DNA of 64,000 nucleotides from NCBI GenBank assembly GCA_028689055.1, contig JAQTWZ010000005.1:29647-93646 (forward strand), given 5' to 3'. The notes under the pieces were generated by a model. That model saw nothing but the letters and a program-made list of their open reading frames with translations, was not told where the DNA came from and did no database searches. Numbering within the stretch: the stretch's first letter is position 1; each line of letters opens with the position of its first letter. Of this stretch, positions 24,670 to 33,741 are shown piece after piece. Both the position numbers and the translations under genes were made by a program. The DNA is from Sulfurimonas sp. Lineage in GTDB: Bacteria > Campylobacterota > Campylobacteria > Campylobacterales > Sulfurimonadaceae.

Positions 24670-26265
24670 GTGCTAGGAATCATTGTTGCGACACTGTTTA
24701 TTGCCCTTGCAACCAACATTCTTTTGAGAAAGTTTGAGCTGCCTACGATTATCGGCTATATTTTTACGGGAACGATTATCTCTTATCTTTTTGGGCTGCA
24801 TGAGGCTGTGAACAACCATGAGCTCAAAGAGATAGCTGAGTTTGGTATTGTGTTTTTGATGTTTACTATAGGTTTGGAGTTTTCTTTAAAGCATTTGAGA
24901 GATATGAAATATGAAGTGTTTGTCGTGGGTACGCTGCAGATACTTATAACAGCCGGTATAGTCTTACTCACCTCTTATTATCTTCTCGGGATAGACAAAT
25001 ATAGCGCACTCGTTCTCTCTATGGCAATCGCTATGTCTTCAACAGCCATCGTTCTCAAGACATTCAACGAAACAGGTGAGATAAACAAGCGATACGGAAA
25101 AAATGCTTTAGGTATTTTGATAATGCAGGATATTGCGGTTATCCCGATTCTCATCATCATCGGGGTGATAAGTTCTCAAGAGAGTTCTTTGAGAAGTGTT
25201 GTTGCAGAAGTCACATTGGGTGTTATCATCCTGCTTGGGGCAATGTATGTTATAGGGAAGTATCTTCTCAACCCTTTTTTCAATCAAATAATCAAAACAA
25301 AGTCCGATGAACTTTTTATGGGTTCTATACTTTTTTTAGCTATTGGGGCATCTTATGGAGCGAATCTTCTTGGTTTTTCTTACTCTTTGGGTGCTTTTGT
25401 AGCCGGTATGCTTATCGCGGAGACAAAATATAAACATCAGGCGCAGGCCGATCTGATTCCATTTCGGGATATTCTTTTGGGTATCTTTTTTATCACGGTG
25501 GGAATGCAGATTCGTTTTGATATTATTTTTGAATATCTCCATTTTGTAGCATTACTGCTTATCTCGATTATGTTTGTCAAGTTTGTCGTGATTTATCTTT
25601 TGATACGCATGAGCAAGCTCAATAATAGAAGAACAACACTCAAAACAGCTTTCTCATTGATTCAGATAGGAGAATTTTCCCTTGCGATTTTAGAGTTGGC
25701 ACGTGTCAACTTCATCATAGAAGCCTCTTATAGTCAAGTGATGATTGTAACTATTGTTATTTCGATGATTCTCACTCCTTTGATACTGAAAAATCTCAGC
25801 GCTATAGCTGACTTTTTTATCAAAGAAGAATATACGGATATGGATAAAAGTTTTCAAAGTAACCCTTTTGAAGAACATCTCGTCGTCTTAGGTTATGGAG
25901 AGTTTGGTCAGAGTGTCGTCGCACGTCTCAAAGCCGATGGTGAGCTGTATATTATCGTAGAAAACAATATGGAGCAGTTTCGTTTGGCAAGGGAAAATAA
26001 TGAACCTGTTATCTTCGGATCGGCTGCAAATCGGGAGATACTTAAAAGTGCTTACCTTGATAAAGCCAAAAAAATCATCGTGGCGATTGACAATCCAAGA
26101 AAACTTCATATCGTATGCGAAAATGTCAAAAACATCATTGCAAGCGATAAAATAATCGTAAAAGTGCACTCATTCAAAGAGCAAGATTCCTTGCTTGAGA
26201 TGGGTATTACGAATATTATTGTCGAAAATCAAGCAACCATAAAAGAACTTCATAACTATATATAG
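24670..26265 (+). CDS. CPA2-family cation:proton antiporter (Kef/YbaL-like) with TrkA-N domain
   Basis: 531 residues. About 12 membrane helices (1-380), with the CPA2 features GLEFSLKHLRDMKYE, MSSTAIVLKTF and LGAFVAGMLIAET, then a cytosolic Rossmann TrkA-N domain (about 400-525) starting LVVLGYGEFGQSVVARL with the GxGxxG nucleotide-binding turn. K+ or Na+ efflux gated by nucleotide or glutathione adducts is typical of Kef proteins; there is no ancillary KefF/G gene beside it. Start is GTG 24670 because of the ribosome site. Confidence 0.88.
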   Translation: MLGIIVATLFIALATNILLRKFELPTIIGYIFTGTIISYLFGLHEAVNNHELKEIAEFGIVFLMFTIGLEFSLKHLRDMKYEVFVVGTLQILITAGIVLLTSYYLLGIDKYSALVLSMAIAMSSTAIVLKTFNETGEINKRYGKNALGILIMQDIAVIPILIIIGVISSQESSLRSVVAEVTLGVIILLGAMYVIGKYLLNPFFNQIIKTKSDELFMGSILFLAIGASYGANLLGFSYSLGAFVAGMLIAETKYKHQAQADLIPFRDILLGIFFITVGMQIRFDIIFEYLHFVALLLISIMFVKFVVIYLLIRMSKLNNRRTTLKTAFSLIQIGEFSLAILELARVNFIIEASYSQVMIVTIVISMILTPLILKNLSAIADFFIKEEYTDMDKSFQSNPFEEHLVVLGYGEFGQSVVARLKADGELYIIVENNMEQFRLARENNEPVIFGSAANREILKSAYLDKAKKIIVAIDNPRKLHIVCENVKNIIASDKIIVKVHSFKEQDSLLEMGITNIIVENQATIKELHNYI

Positions 26266-26280
26266 TTCCTATCTTTACTA

Positions 26281-26313
26281 AACTTACTTTAGTCTATTGG
26301 ACTAAAGTAAGTT
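26281..26313. terminator. Perfect 14-bp inverted repeat between antiporter gene and htpG
   Basis: AACTTACTTTAGTC and GACTAAAGTAAGTT pair over 14 positions with a five-base loop TATTG. It begins 15 nt after the antiporter stop. A T-rich stretch (GATTTTAG) follows but no strong T run, so it is either a terminator for the upstream gene or an operator for htpG, whose start lies 70 nt further on. Confidence 0.6.
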
Positions 26314-26382
26314 GATTTTAGTTGCATTTATTAACCTTTTTTTGTTAAAATCCTGAAAATTTTTACTCAAAAGGAATTTACT

Positions 26383-28275
26383 ATGGCAAAACATCAATTT
26401 CAAACAGAAGCAAATCAAATCTTACATCTTATGATTCACTCACTTTATTCAAACAAAGAAATTTTTCTTCGTGAGCTCGTATCAAACGCTTCGGATGCAC
26501 TTGATAAGTTAAACATGCTTGTTTTAACAGACGAAAAATATAAAAATGTTGCGTTTTCACCGCGTATCGATATCGTTGCGAACAAAGAGGCAAAAACTTT
26601 AACCATCAGAGATACGGGTATCGGTATGAACGAAGAAGATCTCATGAACAACCTCGGTACAATCGCAAAATCAGGGACAAAAGCTTTCCTACAAAATCTC
26701 ACAGGTGATCAGAAAAAAGATTCCAATCTTATCGGTCAGTTCGGTGTCGGTTTTTATGCATGTTTTATGGTCGCACACAAAGTAGAAGTAACGACTAAAA
26801 AAGCAGGCGAAGATCAGGCATTTTTATGGACGAGTGCAGGTGATGGTGAGTTTGAGCTAGAAAACGCAACACAAGATGGGCACGGAACGACTATCGTAAT
26901 GCACCTCAATGATGATGAAGATGAGTTTTTGGAGACATACAGAATAGAGAGTATCATCAAAAAATACTCAAACCATATCCCATTTGCTATTTTTATGGAC
27001 AAAGAAAAATTTGTTCCTGCGAAAAAAGATGATGATGGCAAAGAGATAGAACCAAGCAGAACGGATATCGAAAACACGCAAATCAACCGTGCAAACGCTC
27101 TTTGGAGTATCTCAAAAAATGAGATAAAAGATGAAGAGTATAAAGATTTTTATAGCTCAATAGCACACTCTTCAGAAGAACCGCTCGCTTGGATGCACAA
27201 CAAAGCAGAAGGTGCTATAGAATATACGACACTTTTTTATATCCCAAGCAAAGCACCTATGGATATGTATAGAGTGGATTATCAAACAGGTATCAAACTC
27301 TATATCAACCGCGTTTTCATTACGGATGATGAAAAAGAACTTATGCCTACATACCTGCGTTTCCTTCGTGGTGTGATTGATTCAAAAGATTTGCCTCTGA
27401 ATGTCTCTCGTGAGATTTTACAGTCAAACGCAATCATGGCAAAAATCAAAAACGCGTCTGTGAAAAAAGTGCTCTCAGAACTTGCAAAACTTGCTAAAAA
27501 TGATAAAGAAAAATATGACAAATTTTACGCAGAGTTTGGAAATGTCCTCAAAGAAGGTCTCTACAATGACTTTGCAAACCGTGAAAAAATCTTGGAACTA
27601 TTACAGTTTAATAGACTCAATGCAAGCGAAAAAACTACAATCGAAGAGTTTGTCGCAAATGTTGACCAAGAGAAAAAAGAGATTTATTATATTATAGGAA
27701 AAACTTCACTTGCTATGCTCAAAAACTCTCCTTCACTAGAGAGATTTAAAGCACGCGGTATAGATGTATTGCTCCTCAATGAAGAAGTTGACACTATCAT
27801 CTTCCCTATGGTTACAGAATATAAAGAGTATAAACTTGTGCCTGTTGCAGATGCAAAGTTTCAAGAGAGTGAAGAGGAGAAAAAAGCTGAAGAAGAAGTT
27901 GCAAAGACGTATGAAGGTTTGGCAAAAGAGTTCAAAAATGCACTCGGTGAGAGTGTAAAATCTGTTGAAACGACTTTTGATCTGACGGATTCTCCGGTTG
28001 CTATCAAAATAGACAAAGAAGATCCATCTTATATGATGGCACAGATGATGAAACAGATGGGACAAGGCGGTGATATGCCTGCTCCAGCACCGATACTCAT
28101 GATAAATCCAAAACATGAACTGATGCTTAAACTCAAAGAATCATCGGATGTAAACTTGATAAATGATGCCGCTCATGTACTTCTTGACCAAGCAAAACTT
28201 TTTGATGGACAAGAACTATCAGATACTGCCGACTTTATAACAAGACTCAATAGAATAATAAGTAAAGCATTATAA
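26383..28275 (+). CDS. htpG: Chaperone HtpG (Hsp90)
   Basis: 630 residues. GHKL ATPase domain at the N-terminus: FLRELVSNASDALDK, IRDTGIGMNEEDLM and LIGQFGVGFYACFM. The middle domain includes SREILQSNAIMAKIK, and the C-terminal dimerisation domain ends with LADTAD-type helices (QELSDTADFITRLNRIIS). The linker is short as in other bacterial HtpG. Cytoplasmic ATP-dependent chaperone. AAAGGAA precedes the ATG; TAAAAT near 26345 is a candidate -10. Hairpins flank the gene on both sides. Confidence 0.97.
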   Translation: MAKHQFQTEANQILHLMIHSLYSNKEIFLRELVSNASDALDKLNMLVLTDEKYKNVAFSPRIDIVANKEAKTLTIRDTGIGMNEEDLMNNLGTIAKSGTKAFLQNLTGDQKKDSNLIGQFGVGFYACFMVAHKVEVTTKKAGEDQAFLWTSAGDGEFELENATQDGHGTTIVMHLNDDEDEFLETYRIESIIKKYSNHIPFAIFMDKEKFVPAKKDDDGKEIEPSRTDIENTQINRANALWSISKNEIKDEEYKDFYSSIAHSSEEPLAWMHNKAEGAIEYTTLFYIPSKAPMDMYRVDYQTGIKLYINRVFITDDEKELMPTYLRFLRGVIDSKDLPLNVSREILQSNAIMAKIKNASVKKVLSELAKLAKNDKEKYDKFYAEFGNVLKEGLYNDFANREKILELLQFNRLNASEKTTIEEFVANVDQEKKEIYYIIGKTSLAMLKNSPSLERFKARGIDVLLLNEEVDTIIFPMVTEYKEYKLVPVADAKFQESEEEKKAEEEVAKTYEGLAKEFKNALGESVKSVETTFDLTDSPVAIKIDKEDPSYMMAQMMKQMGQGGDMPAPAPILMINPKHELMLKLKESSDVNLINDAAHVLLDQAKLFDGQELSDTADFITRLNRIISKAL

Positions 28276-28283
28276 GTTTTTAA

Positions 28284-28308
28284 TATGAGTGCATTTGTAG
28301 CACTCATA
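28284..28308 (+). terminator. Hairpin downstream of htpG
   Basis: TATGAGTGC (28284-28292) and GCACTCATA (28300-28308) form a 9-bp stem with loop ATTTGTA, 9 nt after the htpG stop. The following bases are A-rich rather than T-rich, so termination may be weak or factor-assisted. Confidence 0.5.
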
Positions 28309-28395
28309 AAAATATGATAAATTTTAATCTTGATTTTCTCTACTTTGCAAAGAAGTATGTTATCTTGCTTAAATGATTAAATTCCAGAGAGCAGA

Positions 28396-28881
28396 ATGAA
28401 CAAATCCAAAGAAGATCTTATTAAAGCATTTCTAGTGAGTGCTAACAACCTTTGTAAAGAAGTGCTGCTCAATGATTTGAAAGATCTTCAGATTGCAGGA
28501 TATGTTTACTCTTCAAAGGAAGCTGTAGAAGAGTTGGGGCTAGATGATGATCTTGTACATCATCTGGTTGAAGATTATGTAGCGCAGGTTATGAAATCTA
28601 TCTACACTTTTGCGGATTATCTTTTAGAGTTGAAGATTGCTCAAAAAGCAAATAGAACACTTGATTACACACCACTCAGAGAACTAGCACACAAAAATCT
28701 TGGTGTCGCAAGAAATCTTCGTATCAAAGACGCAGAAAAACTGCTTTTTGAACTCATGAAAAAAGATGATTTGGAATATCTCGAACTTTGCATACAAGCA
28801 TTGCAAGCCTGCACTATCAAGCTAAAACCCGTCTGCGCCTACAACACCGTCACAATGATAAAAATCAAAAAAACATTATAA
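28396..28881 (+). CDS. Helical protein of unknown function
   Basis: 161 residues, almost entirely helical by composition, without signal or membrane segments. Segments such as FLVSANNLCKEVLLNDLKDL, VHHLVEDYVAQVMKSIYTFA and LRELAHKNLGVARNLRIKDA suggest a four- to six-helix bundle. Three Cys are scattered (two near the C-terminus). The sequence reads like a conserved Campylobacterota protein but I cannot name it. Preceded by AGAGAGCAGA as ribosome site; its own small transcription unit, convergent with the small gene at 28884-29045. Confidence 0.65.
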   Translation: MNKSKEDLIKAFLVSANNLCKEVLLNDLKDLQIAGYVYSSKEAVEELGLDDDLVHHLVEDYVAQVMKSIYTFADYLLELKIAQKANRTLDYTPLRELAHKNLGVARNLRIKDAEKLLFELMKKDDLEYLELCIQALQACTIKLKPVCAYNTVTMIKIKKTL

Positions 28882-28883
28882 TT

Positions 28884-29045
28884 TTATTGAAGAGAACGAG
28901 AGACTTCTTCAAGTTTATTTTGAGGTTTTGTCAAGAATTTTTCTTCTTTGTCTAAGGGCAAGACAAAAGCAAGTAAGATAAATATAAATGAAAAAACGAT
29001 AGCACTTAAAATGCTAAGTACAACTTTCAATTTAAAATCATCCAT
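28884..29045 (-). CDS. Very small membrane protein (53 residues)
   Basis: A 54-codon frame beginning MDDFKLKVVLSILSAIVFSF contains one strong membrane helix (residues 8-30) followed by a charged Lys/Glu tail ending RSLQ. GAGGGTCAC just upstream (29046-29054) is an acceptable ribosome site. It ends 2 nt from the convergent gene's stop and faces away from the nuclease-like gene at 29080. Nested in what would otherwise be a gene-free gap. Type resembles small phase-specific inner-membrane proteins; function unknown. Confidence 0.6.
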   Translation of the reverse strand: MDDFKLKVVLSILSAIVFSFIFILLAFVLPLDKEEKFLTKPQNKLEEVSRSLQ

Positions 29046-29079
29046 AGTGACCCTCTTTTTTAGTGTGATTTATTATAAC

Positions 29080-29601
29080 ATGTTAAAATCATATATGCAT
29101 AAACTATCTTCTTTTTTAGTACTATTGTCGTGGAGTGTTTTGCTTGCAAAAGAGCCGAATCTTGCGATACTTCAAAGTGTCGTCTCAAATGACACACAAA
29201 AGTTTTCTCAAGGAAAGTCTCATTTTGTTTGCAAGCCGTACGGGGTTGTAACACTGGAAAAACTTTATAATGCAAGTACAATCGACTCTTTATGCAGAAA
29301 AAGTGTGGATGGCTTTTATGCACAAGATCCAAACATGAGATATTTTTCTCTTCGTTTGCTGAAACCTATGCAAACTTATCATGTAGAGTTTCAAAACAAA
29401 AGCTGCGTTTTATATGCCAAGGGTGAAAAAACACTCTCAGAGCTTCTTTTGGCAGAAGGTTTGGCTTTTATAAAACCTGCGTTTGACGATGAGGTTTTTA
29501 ACGCTGTTTTTTTTAAAGCACAAATGACCGCAAAACTTTCCAAAAAAGGCTTGTGGCGGGAAAATATACTCAAAGAGTGCATGGTTGAGTCGAAGCTTTA
29601 G
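29080..29601 (+). CDS. Exported staphylococcal-nuclease-like (TNase) protein, catalytic residues not evident
   Basis: About 173 residues from ATG 29080 (ATG 29095 is also possible); upstream in-frame codons overlap the divergent small gene and lack a ribosome site. A signal peptide (LSSFLVLLSWSVLLAKE) precedes a divergent N-terminal half and a C-terminal part like SNase domains: TLSELLLAEGLAFIKPAF, then FKAQMTAKLSKKGLWRENI. The classical Arg and Glu active-site residues are not recognisable, so nuclease activity is doubtful. Four Cys could form disulfides in the periplasm. Confidence 0.6.
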   Translation: MLKSYMHKLSSFLVLLSWSVLLAKEPNLAILQSVVSNDTQKFSQGKSHFVCKPYGVVTLEKLYNASTIDSLCRKSVDGFYAQDPNMRYFSLRLLKPMQTYHVEFQNKSCVLYAKGEKTLSELLLAEGLAFIKPAFDDEVFNAVFFKAQMTAKLSKKGLWRENILKECMVESKL

Positions 29602-29659
29602 TGACTGAATATAATTTGGACGCGTTCGAATTATATGAGATTTATTAGTAGGAATAATT

Positions 29660-30901
29660 TTGAAAAAAGCATTTTATAGCGGTATAGCGGTTGCCCTTGT
29701 CGGTATTATCCTCAACTTTTCGTTTAAGATACTTGCGTCACATCTGATAGATAAAGCGACTTTGGCACTTTATTTTACGGCGATAGACATCTTTACGCTT
29801 ACTCTTTTGATTTTGGTGGGATTTCGCTCTTCTATGGTAGTTGCGTTTTCACAACTCAAAAACGCAAGCATGATCGTCAATATCTTCCGAGGTTTTGTGC
29901 TTCTAACAGTCTTGATCTCTTGGGCTTTTGTGATACCGTTTTTAAAGCATAAAATGGGGATAGATATCCATTATTGGTATCTTGTAGCAACGGTGATAAG
30001 TTTGAGTTTGGCACTCTATTTTTCCAATATTATCGCGATGTATCGACTCTATTCTGTAATGAATGCAGTAACACTTTTAGAACCTGTTTTGGTACTTTTT
30101 TGGTTCTCTTTTGCCTATTTCACTTTTGATCTTAGAGGTGTGCAGCCTCTTTTTATTGCGACTATTATGAGTTCATTGGGCGTAAGCAGTTATATCTTTT
30201 TCAAAAAACGCAAAGAACATCCTGCACTTTCACTCAAACAACCTGTCTTTGATGCCAAAGCTATCGCTTTTATAAAAAACTCTGTGATATCTACCATAGA
30301 GTTTGGTTCAGGAATCGTGCTGTTGTATATGGTTGTTTTTATTATGATGCGTCATTACAGTGTAGAAGAGCTGGGTGATTTTCAGGTGGTTACAAAACCC
30401 ATATTTTCTTATATGGTGATGCTTTTTGTTTTTCCTATATTTCGTTTTGTTTTGCCAGAGCTTTCCAAACTTATCAGTGAAAAAAAGATTGAGGAGATTT
30501 TGGATCTCAAAAAATGGATACTCCGTTATGCATTTGTCGTAAGCGGCATTTTTATCATTGTTTCTTTGTTGTTTTCTTCAGATATTTTGGCATATCTTTT
30601 TCCTCCGGAATATGCAAACGCATCTCTGATGATAAAACATCTCTCTTTTTTCTTTATCTTTTTGATTATAAACTCCTATCAGGTTGCGTTTATCAAGGCT
30701 AGCGGAGCTTTCATGAGTGCACTTTTGATTCGTCTTTTGGGGATTGTCGCTTTGGTAAGTGTGTTTTATTTTATTTACAATTTTTATTCGCAAAATGTTA
30801 TATCGATTATCGTCGCTTTAGTTTCGAGTTATCTGATTATGTTTTTGGTTTCGTTTGTGGTTGAGAGAAGATTGCTAAGAGAGCTTAAAAGCTCCCTTTA
30901 G
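29660..30901 (+). CDS. Polysaccharide/MATE-type flippase (MOP superfamily)
   Basis: 413 residues from TTG 29660, which follows GTAGGAAT. Twelve or so membrane helices run over the whole length, with charged loops of the type seen in Wzx-like lipid-linked oligosaccharide flippases (FRSSMVVAFSQLKNASMIVN; LFPPEYANASLMIKHLS). No sugar-biosynthesis genes lie next to it, so the substrate cannot be inferred. The stop overlaps the stop of the convergent small gene by 4 nt. Confidence 0.75.
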   Translation: MKKAFYSGIAVALVGIILNFSFKILASHLIDKATLALYFTAIDIFTLTLLILVGFRSSMVVAFSQLKNASMIVNIFRGFVLLTVLISWAFVIPFLKHKMGIDIHYWYLVATVISLSLALYFSNIIAMYRLYSVMNAVTLLEPVLVLFWFSFAYFTFDLRGVQPLFIATIMSSLGVSSYIFFKKRKEHPALSLKQPVFDAKAIAFIKNSVISTIEFGSGIVLLYMVVFIMMRHYSVEELGDFQVVTKPIFSYMVMLFVFPIFRFVLPELSKLISEKKIEEILDLKKWILRYAFVVSGIFIIVSLLFSSDILAYLFPPEYANASLMIKHLSFFFIFLIINSYQVAFIKASGAFMSALLIRLLGIVALVSVFYFIYNFYSQNVISIIVALVSSYLIMFLVSFVVERRLLRELKSSL

Positions 30902-31194
30902 TCATGTTTGTTAGTCATATAAACCCAAAACTCTTTATGTGAATAACCTTTGTTGAGAAAAAATATTTGTAAGATACCAACACGGTAAAGTGTGATAATC
31001 ATTTTCGCGTAAGGTACAAAAAGACTCAAGCTGATCAAGATATTTTGTTCTTTGTCACCTTTGGAGCTTATCATCTCCTGCATACCGATATTTTTGCTTA
31101 AATAAAGCCCAAACATCATAGAAAATAAAAAGTTTAAAATAAGCCCAAAGATCATGTATGCTACAAAATCCTGCTCATGTATTCCTGCAATCAT
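30898..31194 (-). CDS. Small membrane protein, function unknown
   Basis: 98 residues with a long hydrophobic segment (about 10-30, AYMIFGLILNFLFSMMFGLY) and a second one at about 52-75 (ILISLSLFVPYAKMIITLYR). Charged loop KNIGMQEMISSKGDKEQ between. No family recognised. Convergent with the flippase gene, overlapping by 4 nt. Confidence 0.58.
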   Translation of the reverse strand: MIAGIHEQDFVAYMIFGLILNFLFSMMFGLYLSKNIGMQEMISSKGDKEQNILISLSLFVPYAKMIITLYRVGILQIFFLNKGYSHKEFWVYMTNKHD

Positions 31195-31252
31195 AAAAAA
31201 ACCTTTCCTTTAAATGTGGGGATTTTATCAAAAAAAATATAAAAGAGTGTTT

Positions 31253-31540
31253 TTACTCATAAGTTTTAATCTTTTTACTTGTGATAAATGTAGCAAAGGG
31301 AATCAGTGAAGCGATAAAAAATATAGTATTTTCTTTGAAACCCCATTTGGCTTTTTGGCTTGCCAAAACGAGAAATATACACAAAGCAATAAATAAAACA
31401 CCATGAAGCAAGCCTGCGATTTTCACAGCAAGAGCAAATCCAAAAATATATTTTAAAGGCATAGCAATAAAAAGTAGAATGAGGTAAGAATAGCCTTCTA
31501 GTGTGTTAATGTGCCTAAATGTTTTTACTATATTTTGCAT
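31253..31540 (-). CDS. DUF3817-family membrane protein
   Basis: 95 residues from ATG 31540 (MQNIVKTFRHINTLEGYSYL); a longer in-frame start at 31600 adds unrelated residues and is disfavoured. Three membrane helices; the pattern EGYSYLILLFIAMPLKYIFG, followed by VKIAGLLHGVLFIALCIFLV, is typical of DUF3817, small integral membrane proteins of unknown function found in many bacteria. Stands alone, divergent from oadG. Confidence 0.75.
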   Translation of the reverse strand: MQNIVKTFRHINTLEGYSYLILLFIAMPLKYIFGFALAVKIAGLLHGVLFIALCIFLVLASQKAKWGFKENTIFFIASLIPFATFITSKKIKTYE

Positions 31541-31646
31541 TATATTTTCTTTGTATTTAATTTTTTCGAAGTATATAATCAAAAGGTAACAAAAGGACAA
31601 TGCTAAAAGAATTCGTAGTATGTTGCAATAATTTTTTAAACATCTT

Positions 31647-31657
31647 TATACTATACT
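31647..31657 (+). promoter_or_regulatory. Promoter -10 region of the oad operon
   Basis: Two overlapping TATACT hexamers (31647-31652 and 31652-31657) lie 35-45 nt before the oadG ATG. No -35 element is evident. Confidence 0.5.
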
Positions 31658-31691
31658 ATTCGCACAAATTATTAGTATAAAAGGTAATTTA

Positions 31692-31922
31692 ATGGAAACA
31701 AATCTCGTAGTAGAGGGTGTAAAATTTATGTTTTTAGGAATGGGAGCTGTTTTCCTATTCTTGGCATTGATGATAGTTATGATGAATATCATGTCATATA
31801 TCATCCATAGATTTTTCCCAGAACCACAACCAATCGTGAAATCAACTGTTGTTCCAGAAGAAGACAATAGAAAAATAGTAGCAGCAATAACAGCAGCAAT
31901 TGCACATCATAGACAAGGATAA
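31692..31922 (+). CDS. oadG: Oxaloacetate decarboxylase gamma subunit
   Basis: 76 residues. One membrane helix near the N-terminus (VKFMFLGMGAVFLFLALMIV) followed by a Pro/Val-rich stretch (FFPEPQPIVKSTVVPEED) and a C-terminal Ala/His tail, the standard OadG layout in which the tail contacts the alpha subunit and binds zinc. It precedes oadA by 8 nt. Anchors the catalytic subunit to the Na+-translocating beta subunit. Confidence 0.88.
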   Translation: METNLVVEGVKFMFLGMGAVFLFLALMIVMMNIMSYIIHRFFPEPQPIVKSTVVPEEDNRKIVAAITAAIAHHRQG

Positions 31923-31930
31923 GGATACTA

Positions 31931-33736
31931 ATGGCTAAAAAATTTATAGACATAATGGATACAACTTTCAGGGATGGTTTCCAGTCGGTTTTCGGCGGAC
32001 GCGTCCTCATGAAAGACTTTTTTCCAGCTGTAGAAGCTGCAAAAACTGCAGGAATCAATCACTTTGAGTTCGGTGGCGGAGCAAGATTTCAATCTTTATA
32101 CTTTTACTTAAGAGAAGATGCTTTTGAGATGATGGATGAGTTTAGAAAAATTGTTGGACCTGATGCAAACCTTCAAACACTTGCTCGCGGTGTAAATACA
32201 GTTATGCTTGATACGGGCTCTAAAGAACTTATCGACTTACATGCAAAAATGTTCAAAAAACACGGTACTACTACGATTAGAAACTTTGATGCACTCAATG
32301 ACGTGGAAAACTTAAAGTATTCAGCTGAGCGAATCACACACCATGGTCTTAAACACGAAGTAGTGGTAACGATGATGGACCTTCCTCCGGGATGTCACGG
32401 TGCACACACGGTAGAGTTTTATGAAAAAACACTCCGTGAAATACTTGATAGCGGTATTCCTTATACGAGTATCTGTTTTAAAGATGCATCGGGAACTTCA
32501 AATCCTCAAAAAGTTTTTGAAACTATCAAAATGGCTAGAAAACTTATCCCTGAGGGAACACACTTGCGTTTGCATACGCATGAGACAGCTGGTGTTTCCG
32601 TTGCTGCATATATGGCAGCACTTGAAGCCGGAGTTGACGGTATAGATATGGCTGCTGCTCCAGTTTCTGGTGGTACAAGTCAGCCTGATATCCTTACTAT
32701 GCTTCATGCTACAAAAGGTATGGATTATGATCTTGGCGGTTTAGAGATTAGCAAGATTTTAACATATGAAAAAGAGTTGGCACATTGTCTTTCTGACTAT
32801 TTTATGCCACCGGAAGCTACGATGGTTTCTCCTATCATTCCTTTCTCTCCTATGCCTGGCGGTGCTTTGACGGCAAACACGCAAATGATGAGAGATAACG
32901 GGATATTGGACAGATTTCCTGAAGTTATCGCTGCGATGACAGAGGTAGTAGAAAAGGGCGGTTACGGTACTTCTGTGACACCTGTTTCTCAGTTTTATTT
33001 TCAACAAGCACTTAACAATGTAATGCAAGGTCCATGGAATGCTATTGCTCCGGGATATGGAAGAATGGTTCTTGGATATTTTGGTAAAACGCCAGTCGCT
33101 CCGGATCCTGAAGTTGTGCGAATTGCTTCAGAAAAACTTGGACTTGCGCCTACAACTGAAAAAGCTCTTGATCTTGCAAATGCAGATGAGACAAAATCTC
33201 TTGCAAACTGGATCAATAAGCTTAAAGAAGAAAATATAGAGATAACTGAAGAAAATATTTTTATAGCGGCTGCATGTCATGATAAAGGTATTGCGTTTTT
33301 ACAAGGTAAAGGCGAGCTAAACGTTCGTAAAATTTCAGAAATGAAAAAAGAAAATAATGAAGGAAGTTCAAATATGGGTAGTGGAAGTTATACAGTAGTA
33401 GTGGATGGACAAAAGTTTAGCGTTCAAGTTGCAGAAGGTGATGTAAATATTGAGATAACTGAAGTAGATGGTGAGCCAGTAGCTCCGGCAGCAAAAGCAG
33501 CACCGGTCAAATCTAGTGGAAACAACTTAGATATCAAAGCACTTCTTCCGGGTAGCGTTTGGAAAATCGTTGCTAATCCGGGTCAGAGCGTAAACGAAGG
33601 CGATGTTATTTTGATTTTAGAGTCAATGAAAATGGAAATAGATATTGTTGCACCAAAAGGCGGTGTGGTTAAGTCTATTAATGTTGCAACAAACGACAAG
33701 GTAGTCGAAGGTCAAGTTGTAGCAGTATTAGGGTAA
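31931..33736 (+). CDS. oadA: Oxaloacetate decarboxylase alpha subunit / pyruvate carboxylase subunit B
   Basis: 601 residues. Carboxyltransferase TIM barrel at the N-terminus ([17 protein letters not shown]), conserved carboxylase domain (about 300-450), an Ala/Pro linker and a biotinyl domain at the end with ESMKMEID; the biotin lysine is Lys567. The enzyme moves a carboxyl group between oxaloacetate and biotin. With oadB and oadG it makes the Na+ pump; in Campylobacterota a PycB role is also possible when a separate PycA exists. That biotin carboxylase gene is not in this window. Confidence 0.93.
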   Translation: MAKKFIDIMDTTFRDGFQSVFGGRVLMKDFFPAVEAAKTAGINHFEFGGGARFQSLYFYLREDAFEMMDEFRKIVGPDANLQTLARGVNTVMLDTGSKELIDLHAKMFKKHGTTTIRNFDALNDVENLKYSAERITHHGLKHEVVVTMMDLPPGCHGAHTVEFYEKTLREILDSGIPYTSICFKDASGTSNPQKVFETIKMARKLIPEGTHLRLHTHETAGVSVAAYMAALEAGVDGIDMAAAPVSGGTSQPDILTMLHATKGMDYDLGGLEISKILTYEKELAHCLSDYFMPPEATMVSPIIPFSPMPGGALTANTQMMRDNGILDRFPEVIAAMTEVVEKGGYGTSVTPVSQFYFQQALNNVMQGPWNAIAPGYGRMVLGYFGKTPVAPDPEVVRIASEKLGLAPTTEKALDLANADETKSLANWINKLKEENIEITEENIFIAAACHDKGIAFLQGKGELNVRKISEMKKENNEGSSNMGSGSYTVVVDGQKFSVQVAEGDVNIEITEVDGEPVAPAAKAAPVKSSGNNLDIKALLPGSVWKIVANPGQSVNEGDVILILESMKMEIDIVAPKGGVVKSINVATNDKVVEGQVVAVLG

Positions 33737-33741
33737 TTCAT

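Noticed and set aside
29080-29601. Active secreted thermonuclease
   Set aside because: The SNase-like C-terminal pattern is there but catalytic Arg and Glu residues were not found; kept only as SNase-like.
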